Assembly: GCF_001021065.1 (NCBI RefSeq)
Contig: NZ_CP011546.1
Span: 124,001-188,000, forward strand
From: Corynebacterium uterequi
Lineage (GTDB): Bacteria; Actinomycetota; Actinomycetes; Mycobacteriales; Mycobacteriaceae
Length of the DNA stretch: 64,000 nt
Direction of reading: 5' to 3'
The notes beneath the pieces were generated by a model that did not search any database, was not told where the DNA came from, and saw only the letters and a program-made list of their open reading frames with translations. Within the stretch, counting starts at the first letter, position 1; each line of letters opens with the position of its first letter. This document shows, in pieces, positions 17,416 to 28,446 of this stretch. The translations under genes were made by a program, and so were the position numbers.

Positions 17416-18084
17416 GTGGAAAGCGTCGTGTTTGAAGGCCCCCTGCAAGACCTCATAGATGAGTTCTCGCGGCTGCCGGGCATCGGCCCGAAGAGCGCCC
17501 AGCGCATCGCCTTCCACCTCATGCGGGTGGAGCCGGACGACATCGATCGGCTCCGCGCCGCGCTCGCCGCGGTCCGCGACGGCGTGACCTTCTGCCGCAT
17601 TTGCGCCAACATCTCCCGCGAGGACGTGTGCCGCGTGTGCGCCGACTCCGGGCGCGACCGCTCCACCATCTGCGTGGTGGAAGAAGCCAAGGACATTCAG
17701 GTTATCGAGCGCACCGGGGAGTACTCGGGCCGCTACCACGTTCTGGGCGGGGCGCTGGACCCGTTGGCCAACGTCGGCCCCAAGGACCTCACCATCGCGC
17801 AGCTGTTGCAGCGCATCGGCGGGGTGCTGCCCGATCGGGAGCTAGCGGACTCGACGCCCACCGACCGCCGCTACGACGACGCCCCCGAAATCACCGAGGT
17901 CATCGTCGCCACGGACCCGAACACGGAAGGCGAGGCGACGGCGGCCTACCTAGGCAGGCTGCTGCGCGAGTTCCCGGGCCTGACGATCACCCGCTTGGCG
18001 TCCGGTATCCCGTTGGGCGGCGACCTAGAATTCGTCGACGAGCTCACCCTGTCCCGCGCGCTCGCGGGGCGTCGAGCGCTGTAG
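17416..18084 (+). CDS. recR: recombination protein RecR
   Basis: Part of the RecFOR pathway that loads RecA on gapped DNA. The 222-residue protein has an HhH motif ([16 protein letters not shown], about 20-35), a Cys4 zinc finger (C60, C63, C72, C75) and a Toprim domain beginning CVVEEAKDI with a later [15 protein letters not shown]. The GTG at 17416 gives four extra residues; a GTG at 17428 would give the usual FEGPLQDLI start and also has a GGAAAG upstream. Confidence 0.95.
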   Translation: MESVVFEGPLQDLIDEFSRLPGIGPKSAQRIAFHLMRVEPDDIDRLRAALAAVRDGVTFCRICANISREDVCRVCADSGRDRSTICVVEEAKDIQVIERTGEYSGRYHVLGGALDPLANVGPKDLTIAQLLQRIGGVLPDRELADSTPTDRRYDDAPEITEVIVATDPNTEGEATAAYLGRLLREFPGLTITRLASGIPLGGDLEFVDELTLSRALAGRRAL

Positions 18085-18091
18085 AGCGGCG

Positions 18092-18241
18092 CTATTGTCC
18101 GTCTGGCGCGGTGGGGGACAACAGCTTCGTCACACCCCAGTAGACGAAGGCGAAGGCGAGGGCAATGATGGCCCAAAAGATAAGAAAGTTGACCGCCCAT
18201 TCCCGAGCCGCTACAGACCGGGAGACTGCATCCGTCGCCAC
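18092..18241 (-). CDS. possible small single-pass membrane protein
   Basis: A frame convergent with recR encodes about 49 residues from a GTG at 18241 (longer from an ATG at 18298). The C-terminal half, FLIFWAIIALAFAFVYWGV, is a clear membrane helix followed by a short polar tail. No good ribosome site is seen and no family is recognised; it is reported because the hydrophobic helix is unlikely as noise in this GC-rich background. Confidence 0.4.
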   Translation of the reverse strand: MATDAVSRSVAAREWAVNFLIFWAIIALAFAFVYWGVTKLLSPTAPDGQ

Positions 18242-18339
18242 CGCCGGGCATCGCTGTCGAAGCTGGGAACCGAGCGCGGCATCGGGTTGTGGGAGCACAA
18301 CGGCGATTCCCTAGCCGTCGGCCCGCCGCGCGGTCGCCT

Positions 18340-19095
18340 TTAGGGCAGTCGCTCGAAGCGCAGCCGGGCGACGGCCGGCAGGTCCAGCGGTTCCAACTCG
18401 GCGAGCGCGATCCCCATGGCCTTGGCCAGGAGCAGGTCGGCTAGCTGGGGGTTGCGGGCCAGGACGGGGCCGTGCATGTAGGTGGCGATGACGCTGCCTT
18501 GCACGGCGCCTTCCGCGTAGCGCTGGCGTTCGCCGTCGGAGAGGTCGACGGTGGCGGCGTCGTCGGCGTTGCCCACGCCCTGGGTGACCGTGCCGAGCGG
18601 CTGCGCGCCGGGGCCGAGGATGGTGGCGCCCATGTGGTTTTCGAAGCCGGTCAACGGTTCGGTGAGCTCGGCGGTGATGCCTTCCCGGGTGGGGGTGGAG
18701 CCCAGCTCACCGATGGCCCGGATCTGCATGGAGGCGGTAGTGGCGTCGATGAGGCCGACGCCATCGACGACCCGGTCGGAGGCGCGGAAGGATTCGCCGA
18801 GGACCTGCAGGCCAGCGCAAATGGCGAGGACGGGCCGGCCAGCGTCGGCGGCGCGGGTGAGCCCACCGTCGTTGATGAGGTGCTCCGCCGCAAGGATCTG
18901 GGCGGTGTCTTCGCCGCCGCCGACGCAGTAGACGTCGAGGGTTTCGGGTACTGCTTCGCCGAGGTGGACGCGGTGGATCTCGGCGTCGATGCCGCGCAAG
19001 CGGGCGCGTTGGCGCAGGACGAGGGCGTTGCCGTCGTCGCCGTAGGTGCCTAGGACGTCGGGCAGCATCAGCCCGATGGTGAGACGATCAGCCAC
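18340..19095 (-). CDS. gatD: lipid II isoglutaminyl synthase, glutaminase subunit
   Basis: A class I glutamine amidotransferase that feeds ammonia to MurT to amidate D-Glu of lipid II. In 251 residues it carries the nucleophile motif AICAGLQVLGESF (Cys93), YCVGGGEDTAQ (about 56-66) and the catalytic histidine in ATYMHGPVL. It overlaps murT by eight bases, so the two subunits are translationally coupled. Often annotated as CobQ-like; the tight pairing with a Mur-ligase-like partner supports GatD rather than cobyric acid synthase. Confidence 0.92.
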   Translation of the reverse strand: MADRLTIGLMLPDVLGTYGDDGNALVLRQRARLRGIDAEIHRVHLGEAVPETLDVYCVGGGEDTAQILAAEHLINDGGLTRAADAGRPVLAICAGLQVLGESFRASDRVVDGVGLIDATTASMQIRAIGELGSTPTREGITAELTEPLTGFENHMGATILGPGAQPLGTVTQGVGNADDAATVDLSDGERQRYAEGAVQGSVIATYMHGPVLARNPQLADLLLAKAMGIALAELEPLDLPAVARLRFERLP

Positions 19096-20368
19096 GGTAA
19101 TCCTCCTGCTTGGTCAGGTCTTTCTTGAGGTCACGGAAGGCGGTGTAGTTGGCGAGCACCTCGATGCGCCCCGGGGGGCAGGAGCGGATGGCCTCGATGG
19201 TGTCGTGGATCAGCTCGTGGGAGATGTCGGCGTAGGTCAGGCGCACGGCGAGGTCGGTGCCGCGCTCGCCGGCGGCCTTGACCGCTAGGTCGTCGAAGTC
19301 CTCGAAGCGGACGTCCCACAGCCAGGACAGGTCCTCGCCGTCGGCGACCTGGCCGTTGACGGCGATGACGAGGCCGTCGGCGGTGCGGTCCACCATGGTC
19401 AGCGCCTCCTGCCAGCCGGCCGGGTTCTTGGCCAGCAGCAGGTGGACGCTGCGATCCCCAAGCTGCACGGTGGAGTAGCGCCCGGCGACGTTATCGACCG
19501 CCGACGCGGCGGCGATGGCGTCGTCGAGCGGGATGCCGAAGCTGCTCACCGCGGCGGCGATGGCCTGGGTGGCGTTGCCGCGGTTGGCGCGTCCGGGCAG
19601 GGTGAGCGTCAGCTCCCGCTCGCCGGCGGGGGTGAGCATGCCGTGGTCGTCGACGGACCAGGTGGGGGTGGGGCGGCGGAACTCGCGGCCGTCAGGCAGT
19701 TTCTTCACCGCGTACCAGTCGTCCTCAGTGCGCACGACGTGCCCGCCGGTGCGGGGGCAGGACACCGAGTCACCGAGCCACCCGGCGCCGGCGGACACCC
19801 ACACCACGTTGGGGGCGTCGTAGGCCACGGAGGTCATGAGCACGTCGTCACAGTTGGCGACAACGAGCATGTCGGGGTGCGCGTCGACGGCGGAGCGCAG
19901 GGCGCGTTCCAGCTTGTTGATCTCGCCCACGCGGTCGAGCTGGTCCCTCGACAGGTTGAGAAGGACCAGGACCTGGGGGTTGAGCCGGTCGGCGACCGCG
20001 GGAACGTGCAGCTCGTCGACTTCGAGGACGATGGCGTCGGCGTCCTCGCCGGCGAGCAGCGCGGAGATGATGCCGGCGTCCATGTTGTCGCCGCCGTCGT
20101 TGGTGGCGACGCGGTACTGCCGGCCGACGGCCGCGGCGAGCATCCGCGTGGTGGTGGACTTGCCGTTCGTGCCCGTGACGAGGGCGGTGGGGCGGGAGCG
20201 CCCGAGAGATTCCATGATGGAGGGGTCAATCGCGCTGGCGATGAGGCCGCCGATCATGCCGCCGGCACCACGCCCGGTGGCTCGCGACGCGCGGGTCGCC
20301 AGTCCGGCAGCGGTGATCGCGGCGTGAGAACGCAGTCGGCGCAGGGGGCCGGGGAGTTGTCGACTCAT
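19088..20368 (-). CDS. murT: lipid II isoglutaminyl synthase, Mur-ligase-like subunit
   Basis: The ATP-dependent amidotransferase partner of GatD. The 426-residue protein has a Mur ligase P-loop (TGTNGKSTTT, 65-74), DGGDNMDAG (91-99), the central LNLSRDQLDRVGEI (137-150), and a C-terminal MurT domain (DUF1727). MurT proteins usually hold a Cys4 zinc ribbon inserted after about residue 200; here only Cys204 is present (CPRTGGH), and the second pair is replaced by WYAVKKLPDGREF. The gene precedes gatD and follows the DnaQ-like gene by 37 bp on the same strand, so transcription from leuA may continue through it. Confidence 0.92.
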   Translation of the reverse strand: MSRQLPGPLRRLRSHAAITAAGLATRASRATGRGAGGMIGGLIASAIDPSIMESLGRSRPTALVTGTNGKSTTTRMLAAAVGRQYRVATNDGGDNMDAGIISALLAGEDADAIVLEVDELHVPAVADRLNPQVLVLLNLSRDQLDRVGEINKLERALRSAVDAHPDMLVVANCDDVLMTSVAYDAPNVVWVSAGAGWLGDSVSCPRTGGHVVRTEDDWYAVKKLPDGREFRRPTPTWSVDDHGMLTPAGERELTLTLPGRANRGNATQAIAAAVSSFGIPLDDAIAAASAVDNVAGRYSTVQLGDRSVHLLLAKNPAGWQEALTMVDRTADGLVIAVNGQVADGEDLSWLWDVRFEDFDDLAVKAAGERGTDLAVRLTYADISHELIHDTIEAIRSCPPGRIEVLANYTAFRDLKKDLTKQEDYRG

Positions 20369-20405
20369 AGCCCCTAGCGTAATACGCCGCCGGTGGCGAA
20401 CGACG

Positions 20406-21557
20406 TTAAGCGCGCATCGTGGTGAGCGCGTCCAAGAATTCGCGGTCGCTGACCAGTGGGATGCCTTTACGCGCCGCGTGCATGGCCTTGCCGACGAGCT
20501 TCTCGCGGGCGTTGCACACCACCAGGGAGGACTCGCGGGTGAGTTTCTCGGAGTAGACGAGCTCGGCGCGCAGGGCCGCCTCGATGATTCGGTCCGGGTC
20601 CTCGGCGATCTCGGGGGCGACGACGACCTCCATGCCGGCCTTGAGCCCTTCGGCCGGGTCGTAGACCCCGGGATTGGGGAGGGGACGAGGCGCGTCGACG
20701 GCGTCGACCCGCACGCTGGAGCGCTGCAACCCGGCGCGGTCCGCCCGTAGGTCGCCCGGCTCGTACTGCACGAGGCTGTCCGCGTCGCGCGCTAGCTGCT
20801 CCAGGTAGAGCTCGATGAGCACGTCGGTGAGCTCGCGGGCGACCTCCGCGGCGTCGCGACGCGCGCGCTCCACGCTCGCCGTCGGGTCGGGGGCATCAAG
20901 CCCGTAGTGCCGGGCGACGGCGGCCACCCGAGTATCGGGCAGGGTGACGAGCTGGCGGCGGGCGGTGGCGAGGGTATCGACGATCAGCGCCGGCTCGGGC
21001 ACATGCCCGACGCGGCGGCGCCGGCGGTGCCGTCCCCTCCCGCGGGAACGGTTGGCTCGGGCGGCGGTGTGCATGGCGATGCGCGCCTCGGAGACGATGA
21101 ACCCCCACACGCTTGGCGCGTCGTGGGCGATGAGCACCCGCCCGTCGAGCAGCGCGTCGAGGGCCTTGAGGTGCTTGGAGAAGGCGACTGCCTCCGCGAT
21201 CTCCTCGGCGGTGAGGCCGTGCATGTGCGTCGGGCCCGGGTCGGTGCGGTGCTGGCTGCGCTGCGGGTGCTTGCCCTTCGCCGCCGTCTTCCCGGCCTTG
21301 CCGTTCCTGCTACCCTTGCCGCCCTTGCCTCCCGCCGTCGCCTCCGCGGTGCTGTGGGCGGTGCTGTGGGGGGTGCCGGGGTTGAACACGAAGCGTTGGT
21401 GTTCGCCGATCTCCCCAGCGTCGGAGAATGTCACCGCGTCGAGGGTAATTAGCCGCGACGTCGCGGGGTGCAGGCCCGACGCGTGCCCGACGACGGCGAC
21501 GTACGGATATTCCTGCACGCTGGGGTCAGCGGCTGGCTCGACGGCGGTGCTACTCAT
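20406..21557 (-). CDS. DnaQ-like protein with degenerate exonuclease site and BRCT-like tail
   Basis: A 383-residue protein at the position of the actinobacterial dnaQ homologue (C. glutamicum dnaQ2 region, Rv3711c). The fold is recognisable but the exonuclease acids are missing: motif I, normally D-x-E-T-T-G-L, reads VVGHASGLHP (Gly24, Ala26), and motif II reads AHDAPSVWGF. A Lys/Gly/Arg-rich insert (about residues 70-98) and a second basic patch (RSRGRGRHRRRRR) interrupt the domain. The C-terminal about 90 residues look like a BRCT domain (SSLVVCNARE ... KGIPLVSDREFL). The ATG at 21557 follows the leuA stop by ten bases. It probably binds DNA or protein rather than cleaving; that is inference. 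Confidence 0.75.
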   Translation of the reverse strand: MSSTAVEPAADPSVQEYPYVAVVGHASGLHPATSRLITLDAVTFSDAGEIGEHQRFVFNPGTPHSTAHSTAEATAGGKGGKGSRNGKAGKTAAKGKHPQRSQHRTDPGPTHMHGLTAEEIAEAVAFSKHLKALDALLDGRVLIAHDAPSVWGFIVSEARIAMHTAARANRSRGRGRHRRRRRVGHVPEPALIVDTLATARRQLVTLPDTRVAAVARHYGLDAPDPTASVERARRDAAEVARELTDVLIELYLEQLARDADSLVQYEPGDLRADRAGLQRSSVRVDAVDAPRPLPNPGVYDPAEGLKAGMEVVVAPEIAEDPDRIIEAALRAELVYSEKLTRESSLVVCNAREKLVGKAMHAARKGIPLVSDREFLDALTTMRA

Positions 21558-21567
21558 TACCCCGAGC

Positions 21568-23559
<1,992 letters not shown>

Positions 23560-23616
23560 TCAGGCCCCGCCGCGGCACAGAAGGAGGCCGCTGTGGCGGC
23601 GTGCCGCAATACGCAT
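23560..23616 (-). CDS. leuL: leucine leader peptide of leuA
   Basis: An 18-codon frame, MRIAARRHSGLLLCRGGA, with three consecutive leucine codons (CTC CTT CTG) in the middle, placed 153 bases before leuA. The predicted transcription start falls within a base or two of the ATG, so it is probably translated as a leaderless mRNA. Ribosome stalling on the leucine triplet would control the downstream hairpins. Confidence 0.75.
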   Translation of the reverse strand: MRIAARRHSGLLLCRGGA

Positions 23617-23623
23617 GGTGCTC

Positions 23624-23652
23624 ACTGTAGTGCGGTGGATCACGATTGTCGA
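23624..23652 (-). promoter_or_regulatory. leuA promoter
   Basis: Minus strand: -35 TCGACA (23652-23647), a 17-bp spacer, -10 TACAGT (23629-23624). The predicted start is near 23617, at the leader-peptide ATG (23616). Confidence 0.65.
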
Positions 23653-23696
23653 TACGAACGGCGAGAAAATGCGGAATACCCCGCCTACTGGTCCCG

Positions 23697-24548
23697 TTAC
23701 TCCTGCCGGCGGCTGAGCTGGATAGTCCCGGCCGTCATGGCGCTGATCGCGACAGCCATGACCACCCAGCCGGCCACCGAGTCGATCTGGAAGTGCTCGC
23801 GGAGCACGATCATGCCCACCGTCAGCGCCACCAGCGGCGTCGACACGCTCATGGCCGGCAGGGAATGGCGAAGCTCCCCGGAATTAAAGGAGTACTGCTG
23901 GACGACGGTCCCTAGCACCGCGCCGGCGATCATCCCATAGGTCTCCCAGGCCACCAGCGCCGCGCCGGGCCCGTGGTGGACGACGACGTCGATGAACGCC
24001 TTGGACAGTACCGCCACGTACCCGAAGAGGGCGCCGCAGACGATGCCCAAAGCCAGGGCGCGGCGGGGTCCGTGCAGGTAGGTGGCGATCCAGGTGATTG
24101 TGCCAAGGGCCAGGCAGCCGACGATGAACGCCCCCATCCACCGGTCAGCGGGAGGGTCGACGTCGCCGGGAAGCGGCTTGCCCAGGGTGACCACCACCGC
24201 CACGCCGGCGGTAAGGATGATCGCCCAGACTGTCTCGTGCCGGGTCATGCGCCGCCGGCTCATTCGGGCGGAGAGGACGAGCGTGAAGAGCAGCGACAGC
24301 ACCAGGGTTGGCTGCACCACGAGCAGGGTTCCGAAGGCCAGGGCGGTCGCCTCCAGGAGGTAACCCAGGATGGCGGTGGACATGCCCGCCCACCACAAGG
24401 GGCTGGTAAGGGCGGTGACGATGGGGGAGTCGCGCAGCGATCCGTTCTGGTTTCCGCGGCGGGAGATGCGGTGGCGCACGACGGTTCCCCACGCGATGAC
24501 CAACGCCGAAGCGAGGGCGAAGGCGACTGCGAGGACATCATTGTGCAC
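23697..24548 (-). CDS. DMT-superfamily (EamA-like) membrane transporter
   Basis: A roughly 283-residue protein with about ten hydrophobic helices arranged as two EamA-like halves; the C-terminal half contains SVSTPLVALTVGMIVLREHF, typical of the superfamily. The GTG at 24548 gives a start inside the first helix region as expected (HNDVLAVAFALASALVIAWG); an ATG at 24656 would add 36 polar residues and run into the lysC promoter, so it is less likely. The gene sits between leuA and lysC, both amino-acid genes, as in C. glutamicum. Substrate unknown; an amino-acid or metabolite exporter role is inference. Confidence 0.75.
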   Translation of the reverse strand: MHNDVLAVAFALASALVIAWGTVVRHRISRRGNQNGSLRDSPIVTALTSPLWWAGMSTAILGYLLEATALAFGTLLVVQPTLVLSLLFTLVLSARMSRRRMTRHETVWAIILTAGVAVVVTLGKPLPGDVDPPADRWMGAFIVGCLALGTITWIATYLHGPRRALALGIVCGALFGYVAVLSKAFIDVVVHHGPGAALVAWETYGMIAGAVLGTVVQQYSFNSGELRHSLPAMSVSTPLVALTVGMIVLREHFQIDSVAGWVVMAVAISAMTAGTIQLSRRQE

Positions 24549-24616
24549 GTCGACCGAGCGTAGTCGGGCCGCGGACAGCCAATCCAATCCATCCCATATG
24601 GTGAGATCAATTCGGG

Positions 24617-24651
24617 TTGCCAGTGAGATATCTATTCCGGCTAAGATATCT
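24617..24651 (+). promoter_or_regulatory. lysC promoter with paired AGATATCT palindromes
   Basis: Two identical 8-bp palindromes AGATATCT lie at 24626-24633 and 24644-24651, 18 bp apart. A promoter can be drawn as TTGCCA (24617-24622) and TAAGAT (24642-24647) with a 19-bp spacer; the second palindrome then overlaps the -10. lysC has a good AGGAAGG site (24679-24685) nine bases before its GTG. Confidence 0.4.
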
Positions 24652-24694
24652 ACCAATCATCATCCCAACCTAACGCACAGGAAGGTGGCCCCTC

Positions 24695-25960
24695 GTGGCA
24701 CTGGTCGTTCAGAAATACGGCGGTTCCTCACTGGAGTCGGCCGAACGAATTCGCGCCGTGGCGGAACGCATCGTCGCCACTAAGAAGGCCGGCAACGACG
24801 TCGTCGTCGTGTGCTCGGCCATGGGTGACACCACCGACGAGCTGTTGGACCTCGCCGCCCAGGTCAATCCCGTCCCGCCCGCCCGCGAGATGGACATGCT
24901 CCTTACCGCCGGCGAGCGCATCTCCAATGCCCTGGTCGCCATGGCCGTCGCATCCCTCGGCGGTGAGGCCCAGTCTTTCACCGGTTCGCAGGCCGGCGTG
25001 TTGACCACGGAGCGCCACGGTAACGCCCGCATCGTCGACGTCACCCCGGGCCGCGTCACCGACGCCCTCGCCCAGGGCAAGATCTGCATCGTCGCCGGTT
25101 TCCAGGGCGTCAACAAGGAAACTCGCGACGTCACCACCCTCGGCCGTGGTGGTTCCGACACCACCGCGGTGGCGCTGGCCGCCGCCCTCAAGGCCGACGT
25201 GTGCGAGATTTATTCAGACGTCGACGGTGTGTACACCGCGGATCCGCGCATCGTCCCCGATGCGCAGAAGCTCGACAAGCTCAGCTTCGAGGAGATGCTG
25301 GAGCTGGCGGCGTCGGGCAGCAAGATTCTGGTGCTGCGCAGCGTCGAATACGCCCGCGCCTGGGGCGTGCCGATGCGCGTCCGTTCGTCTTATAGCAACG
25401 ACCCCGGCACTCTCGTGGCCGGTTCAATGGAGGATATTCCCGTGGAAGAAGCAGTCCTGACCGGTGTCGCCACCGACCAGTCCGAAGCCAAGATCACCAT
25501 CCTCGGCGTCAAGGACGTCCCCGGCGAGGCAGCCAAGGTGTTCCGCGCCCTGGCCGACGCCGAGATCAACATCGACATGGTGTTGCAGAACGTCTCCGCC
25601 ATCGCCGACAACACCACCGACATCACCTTCACCTGCCCCCGCGCCGCCGGCCCGGAGGCCCTGGAGCTGCTCAGCAAGCTCAAGGCCGAGGGCGGCTGGG
25701 AGAACGTGCTCTACGACGACCAGATCGGCAAGGTCTCCCTCGTCGGCGCCGGCATGAAGTCCCACCCGGGGGTCACCGCCGACTTCTCCGAGGCCCTGCG
25801 TGACAAGAACATCAACATTGAGATGTTCACCACCTCGGAGATCCGTCTCACCGCGGTCATCCGCGAGGCCGACCTCGCCGAGGCCGCCCGCGCCATCCAC
25901 GACAAGTTCCAGCTCGGTGGCGACGAGGTCGCCACCGTCTACGCCGGCACCGGCCGCTAG
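24695..25960 (+). CDS. lysC: aspartate kinase, alpha subunit
   Basis: Phosphorylates aspartate, the first step to lysine, threonine, methionine and diaminopimelate. The 421 residues match the C. glutamicum alpha subunit in length. The kinase domain opens [13 protein letters not shown] (residues 2-14) and contains the [16 protein letters not shown] stretch (about 151-166); two ACT domains follow after about 250 and form the feedback site for lysine plus threonine. asd follows 50 bp downstream as the second pathway step. The gene also encodes the beta subunit from an internal start. Confidence 0.96.
   Translation: MALVVQKYGGSSLESAERIRAVAERIVATKKAGNDVVVVCSAMGDTTDELLDLAAQVNPVPPAREMDMLLTAGERISNALVAMAVASLGGEAQSFTGSQAGVLTTERHGNARIVDVTPGRVTDALAQGKICIVAGFQGVNKETRDVTTLGRGGSDTTAVALAAALKADVCEIYSDVDGVYTADPRIVPDAQKLDKLSFEEMLELAASGSKILVLRSVEYARAWGVPMRVRSSYSNDPGTLVAGSMEDIPVEEAVLTGVATDQSEAKITILGVKDVPGEAAKVFRALADAEINIDMVLQNVSAIADNTTDITFTCPRAAGPEALELLSKLKAEGGWENVLYDDQIGKVSLVGAGMKSHPGVTADFSEALRDKNINIEMFTTSEIRLTAVIREADLAEAARAIHDKFQLGGDEVATVYAGTGR
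25442..25960 (+). CDS. aspartate kinase, beta subunit (internal in-frame start)
   Basis: An in-frame GTG at codon 250 of lysC ([13 protein letters not shown]) is preceded by a strong GGAGG (25429-25433) with eight-base spacing. Starting there gives 172 residues, the exact size of the C. glutamicum LysC beta subunit, which is the ACT-domain regulatory chain of the alpha2beta2 enzyme. The overlap is therefore a known architecture, supported here by the ribosome site. Confidence 0.85.
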   Translation: MEEAVLTGVATDQSEAKITILGVKDVPGEAAKVFRALADAEINIDMVLQNVSAIADNTTDITFTCPRAAGPEALELLSKLKAEGGWENVLYDDQIGKVSLVGAGMKSHPGVTADFSEALRDKNINIEMFTTSEIRLTAVIREADLAEAARAIHDKFQLGGDEVATVYAGTGR

Positions 25961-25989
25961 CGAACGTAAAAGATCCCACCACCTTTTAG

Positions 25990-27042
<1,053 letters not shown>

Positions 27043-27058
27043 TCACTAGCACCACCCG

Positions 27059-27106
27059 GCCCCTCTCCTAAAGACCCCGTGCGCACCGCGCCGGCGGGAG
27101 AGGGGC
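27059..27106 (+). terminator. terminator of lysC-asd
   Basis: A 10-bp stem GCCCCTCTCC (27059-27068) and GGAGAGGGGC (27097-27106) with a GC-rich 28-base loop, followed by TTTCGTGCTTCTT. It also lies just past the stop of the convergent YkvI-like gene. Confidence 0.7.
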
Positions 27107-27117
27107 TTTCGTGCTTC

Positions 27118-28443
27118 TTAGCTTTCCCGGGCGGTGGGTTCGGTGTGCTCGACGTACGTGACCGGGTTGGATACGTCGGTGCGGTCGTAATCGGGGAGAT
27201 CGTCGTCGGCCTCCAGCTGGTCGTGGATCTCCTCCTCAAGATGCTCCGCCAGCACGGCGTCCTCGATGTTGGAGTCCTTTGTCAGCTTCGCCAGTTCCCG
27301 CTCGTTGCGCTTGGAGAAGCGCAGCCGGGGGTCCAGCTTGCGCTGGGTCAAAGCCAGGGCACGGGCGCGACGGCGGCCCTCCGCGCGGAGCTTGGACCCG
27401 CCGCGCAGCCACGCCGTCGACAGCACGACGATCATGAGGATGCCCAGGTAGCCCAGGACCGGGTAGAGGTAGGCGACGAGCGACTGGAATCCGACGAAGG
27501 ACAGCGCGAAGCCGATGAGGCAGGCGGTGATGAACACCGGCCGGTACAGGCTGCGACGCTTGCGGGTCAGCCGCTTGCCGAGGGCGAAGAACATCGCGAT
27601 GGCGGTATTGAAGATCATGCCGAAGATGACGAAGGTCATCGCGACGCCGAGCGCCGGGTGGATCTCGTTAATGAGCGTGAGCACTGGCATCGCCGTGCCG
27701 TTGACGGTCTCCACCTGAAGGAAGAGTGCGATGACGAGCAGCAGGAGCATGAGCAGGTAGAAGAACCCGCCGAGCATACCGCCGTAGCCGGCGGCCTTCG
27801 TGTCGACGAAGTTGCCGCCGATGACAATCGCCATGGACACCGAGATCATGACGTTCATGCCGGTGTAGTTGATGGCGGCCAGCCACCAGTTCGGCAGCGC
27901 CGCGGAGCGTTCGATCTCCTGGGTGGCGACGTTGAGCTCCGCGATGCTCCACTGCGACGTCATAAGCGTGTACACCGTCACTCCCACGATGAACAGGATG
28001 ACGAAGGGGGTGATGGCGCCGATGACCGCGGACACCTTATCGACGTCGAGCATGCCGGTGATGAGCACGAGGATAAGCAGGATAAGCGCGCCCGCCCACA
28101 CGGGCAGCCCGAACTGCTGGTTGAGGTTGGATCCGCCGCCGGCGAACATGACAAAGCCGAAGGAGAACAACGAGACGATGGTCGCGATGTCCAGGATCCA
28201 GGCGAGTGCCTGGTTAGAGATGTTGCTCAGCACGTTCATGTGCTCGCGGGCCTGGTAGTAGCTTCCCAACTGCAGCAGTGACACGCCGACGACGATCATG
28301 AGCGTCGACGAGAGCAGAACGCCGAGGATGCCCTTCGTGCCGAAGGTGACGAAGTACTGGATGGCTTCTTGCCCCGAGGCGAAGCCGGCGCCGACGATGA
28401 CGCCGGTGAAGGCCATGGAGATGGCCAAGGCACGTTTGAACAT
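27118..28443 (-). CDS. YkvI-like membrane protein, copy 2
   Basis: A 441-residue membrane protein of the YkvI family (APC-like fold): about ten hydrophobic helices from residue 5 to about 345, starting FTGVIVGAGFASGQEAIQYF, with an unwound-helix-like GGGSNLNQQFG. The last about 90 residues are cytoplasmic, basic then acidic (RRRARALALTQRKLDPRLRF ... EADDDLPDYDR). It is a close paralogue of the gene just upstream (28447-29829), three bases away, so the two form an operon and perhaps a heteromer. Substrate unknown; family members are annotated only as putative membrane or transport proteins. Confidence 0.78.
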   Translation of the reverse strand: MFKRALAISMAFTGVIVGAGFASGQEAIQYFVTFGTKGILGVLLSSTLMIVVGVSLLQLGSYYQAREHMNVLSNISNQALAWILDIATIVSLFSFGFVMFAGGGSNLNQQFGLPVWAGALILLILVLITGMLDVDKVSAVIGAITPFVILFIVGVTVYTLMTSQWSIAELNVATQEIERSAALPNWWLAAINYTGMNVMISVSMAIVIGGNFVDTKAAGYGGMLGGFFYLLMLLLLVIALFLQVETVNGTAMPVLTLINEIHPALGVAMTFVIFGMIFNTAIAMFFALGKRLTRKRRSLYRPVFITACLIGFALSFVGFQSLVAYLYPVLGYLGILMIVVLSTAWLRGGSKLRAEGRRRARALALTQRKLDPRLRFSKRNERELAKLTKDSNIEDAVLAEHLEEEIHDQLEADDDLPDYDRTDVSNPVTYVEHTEPTARES

Positions 28444-28446
28444 GAT

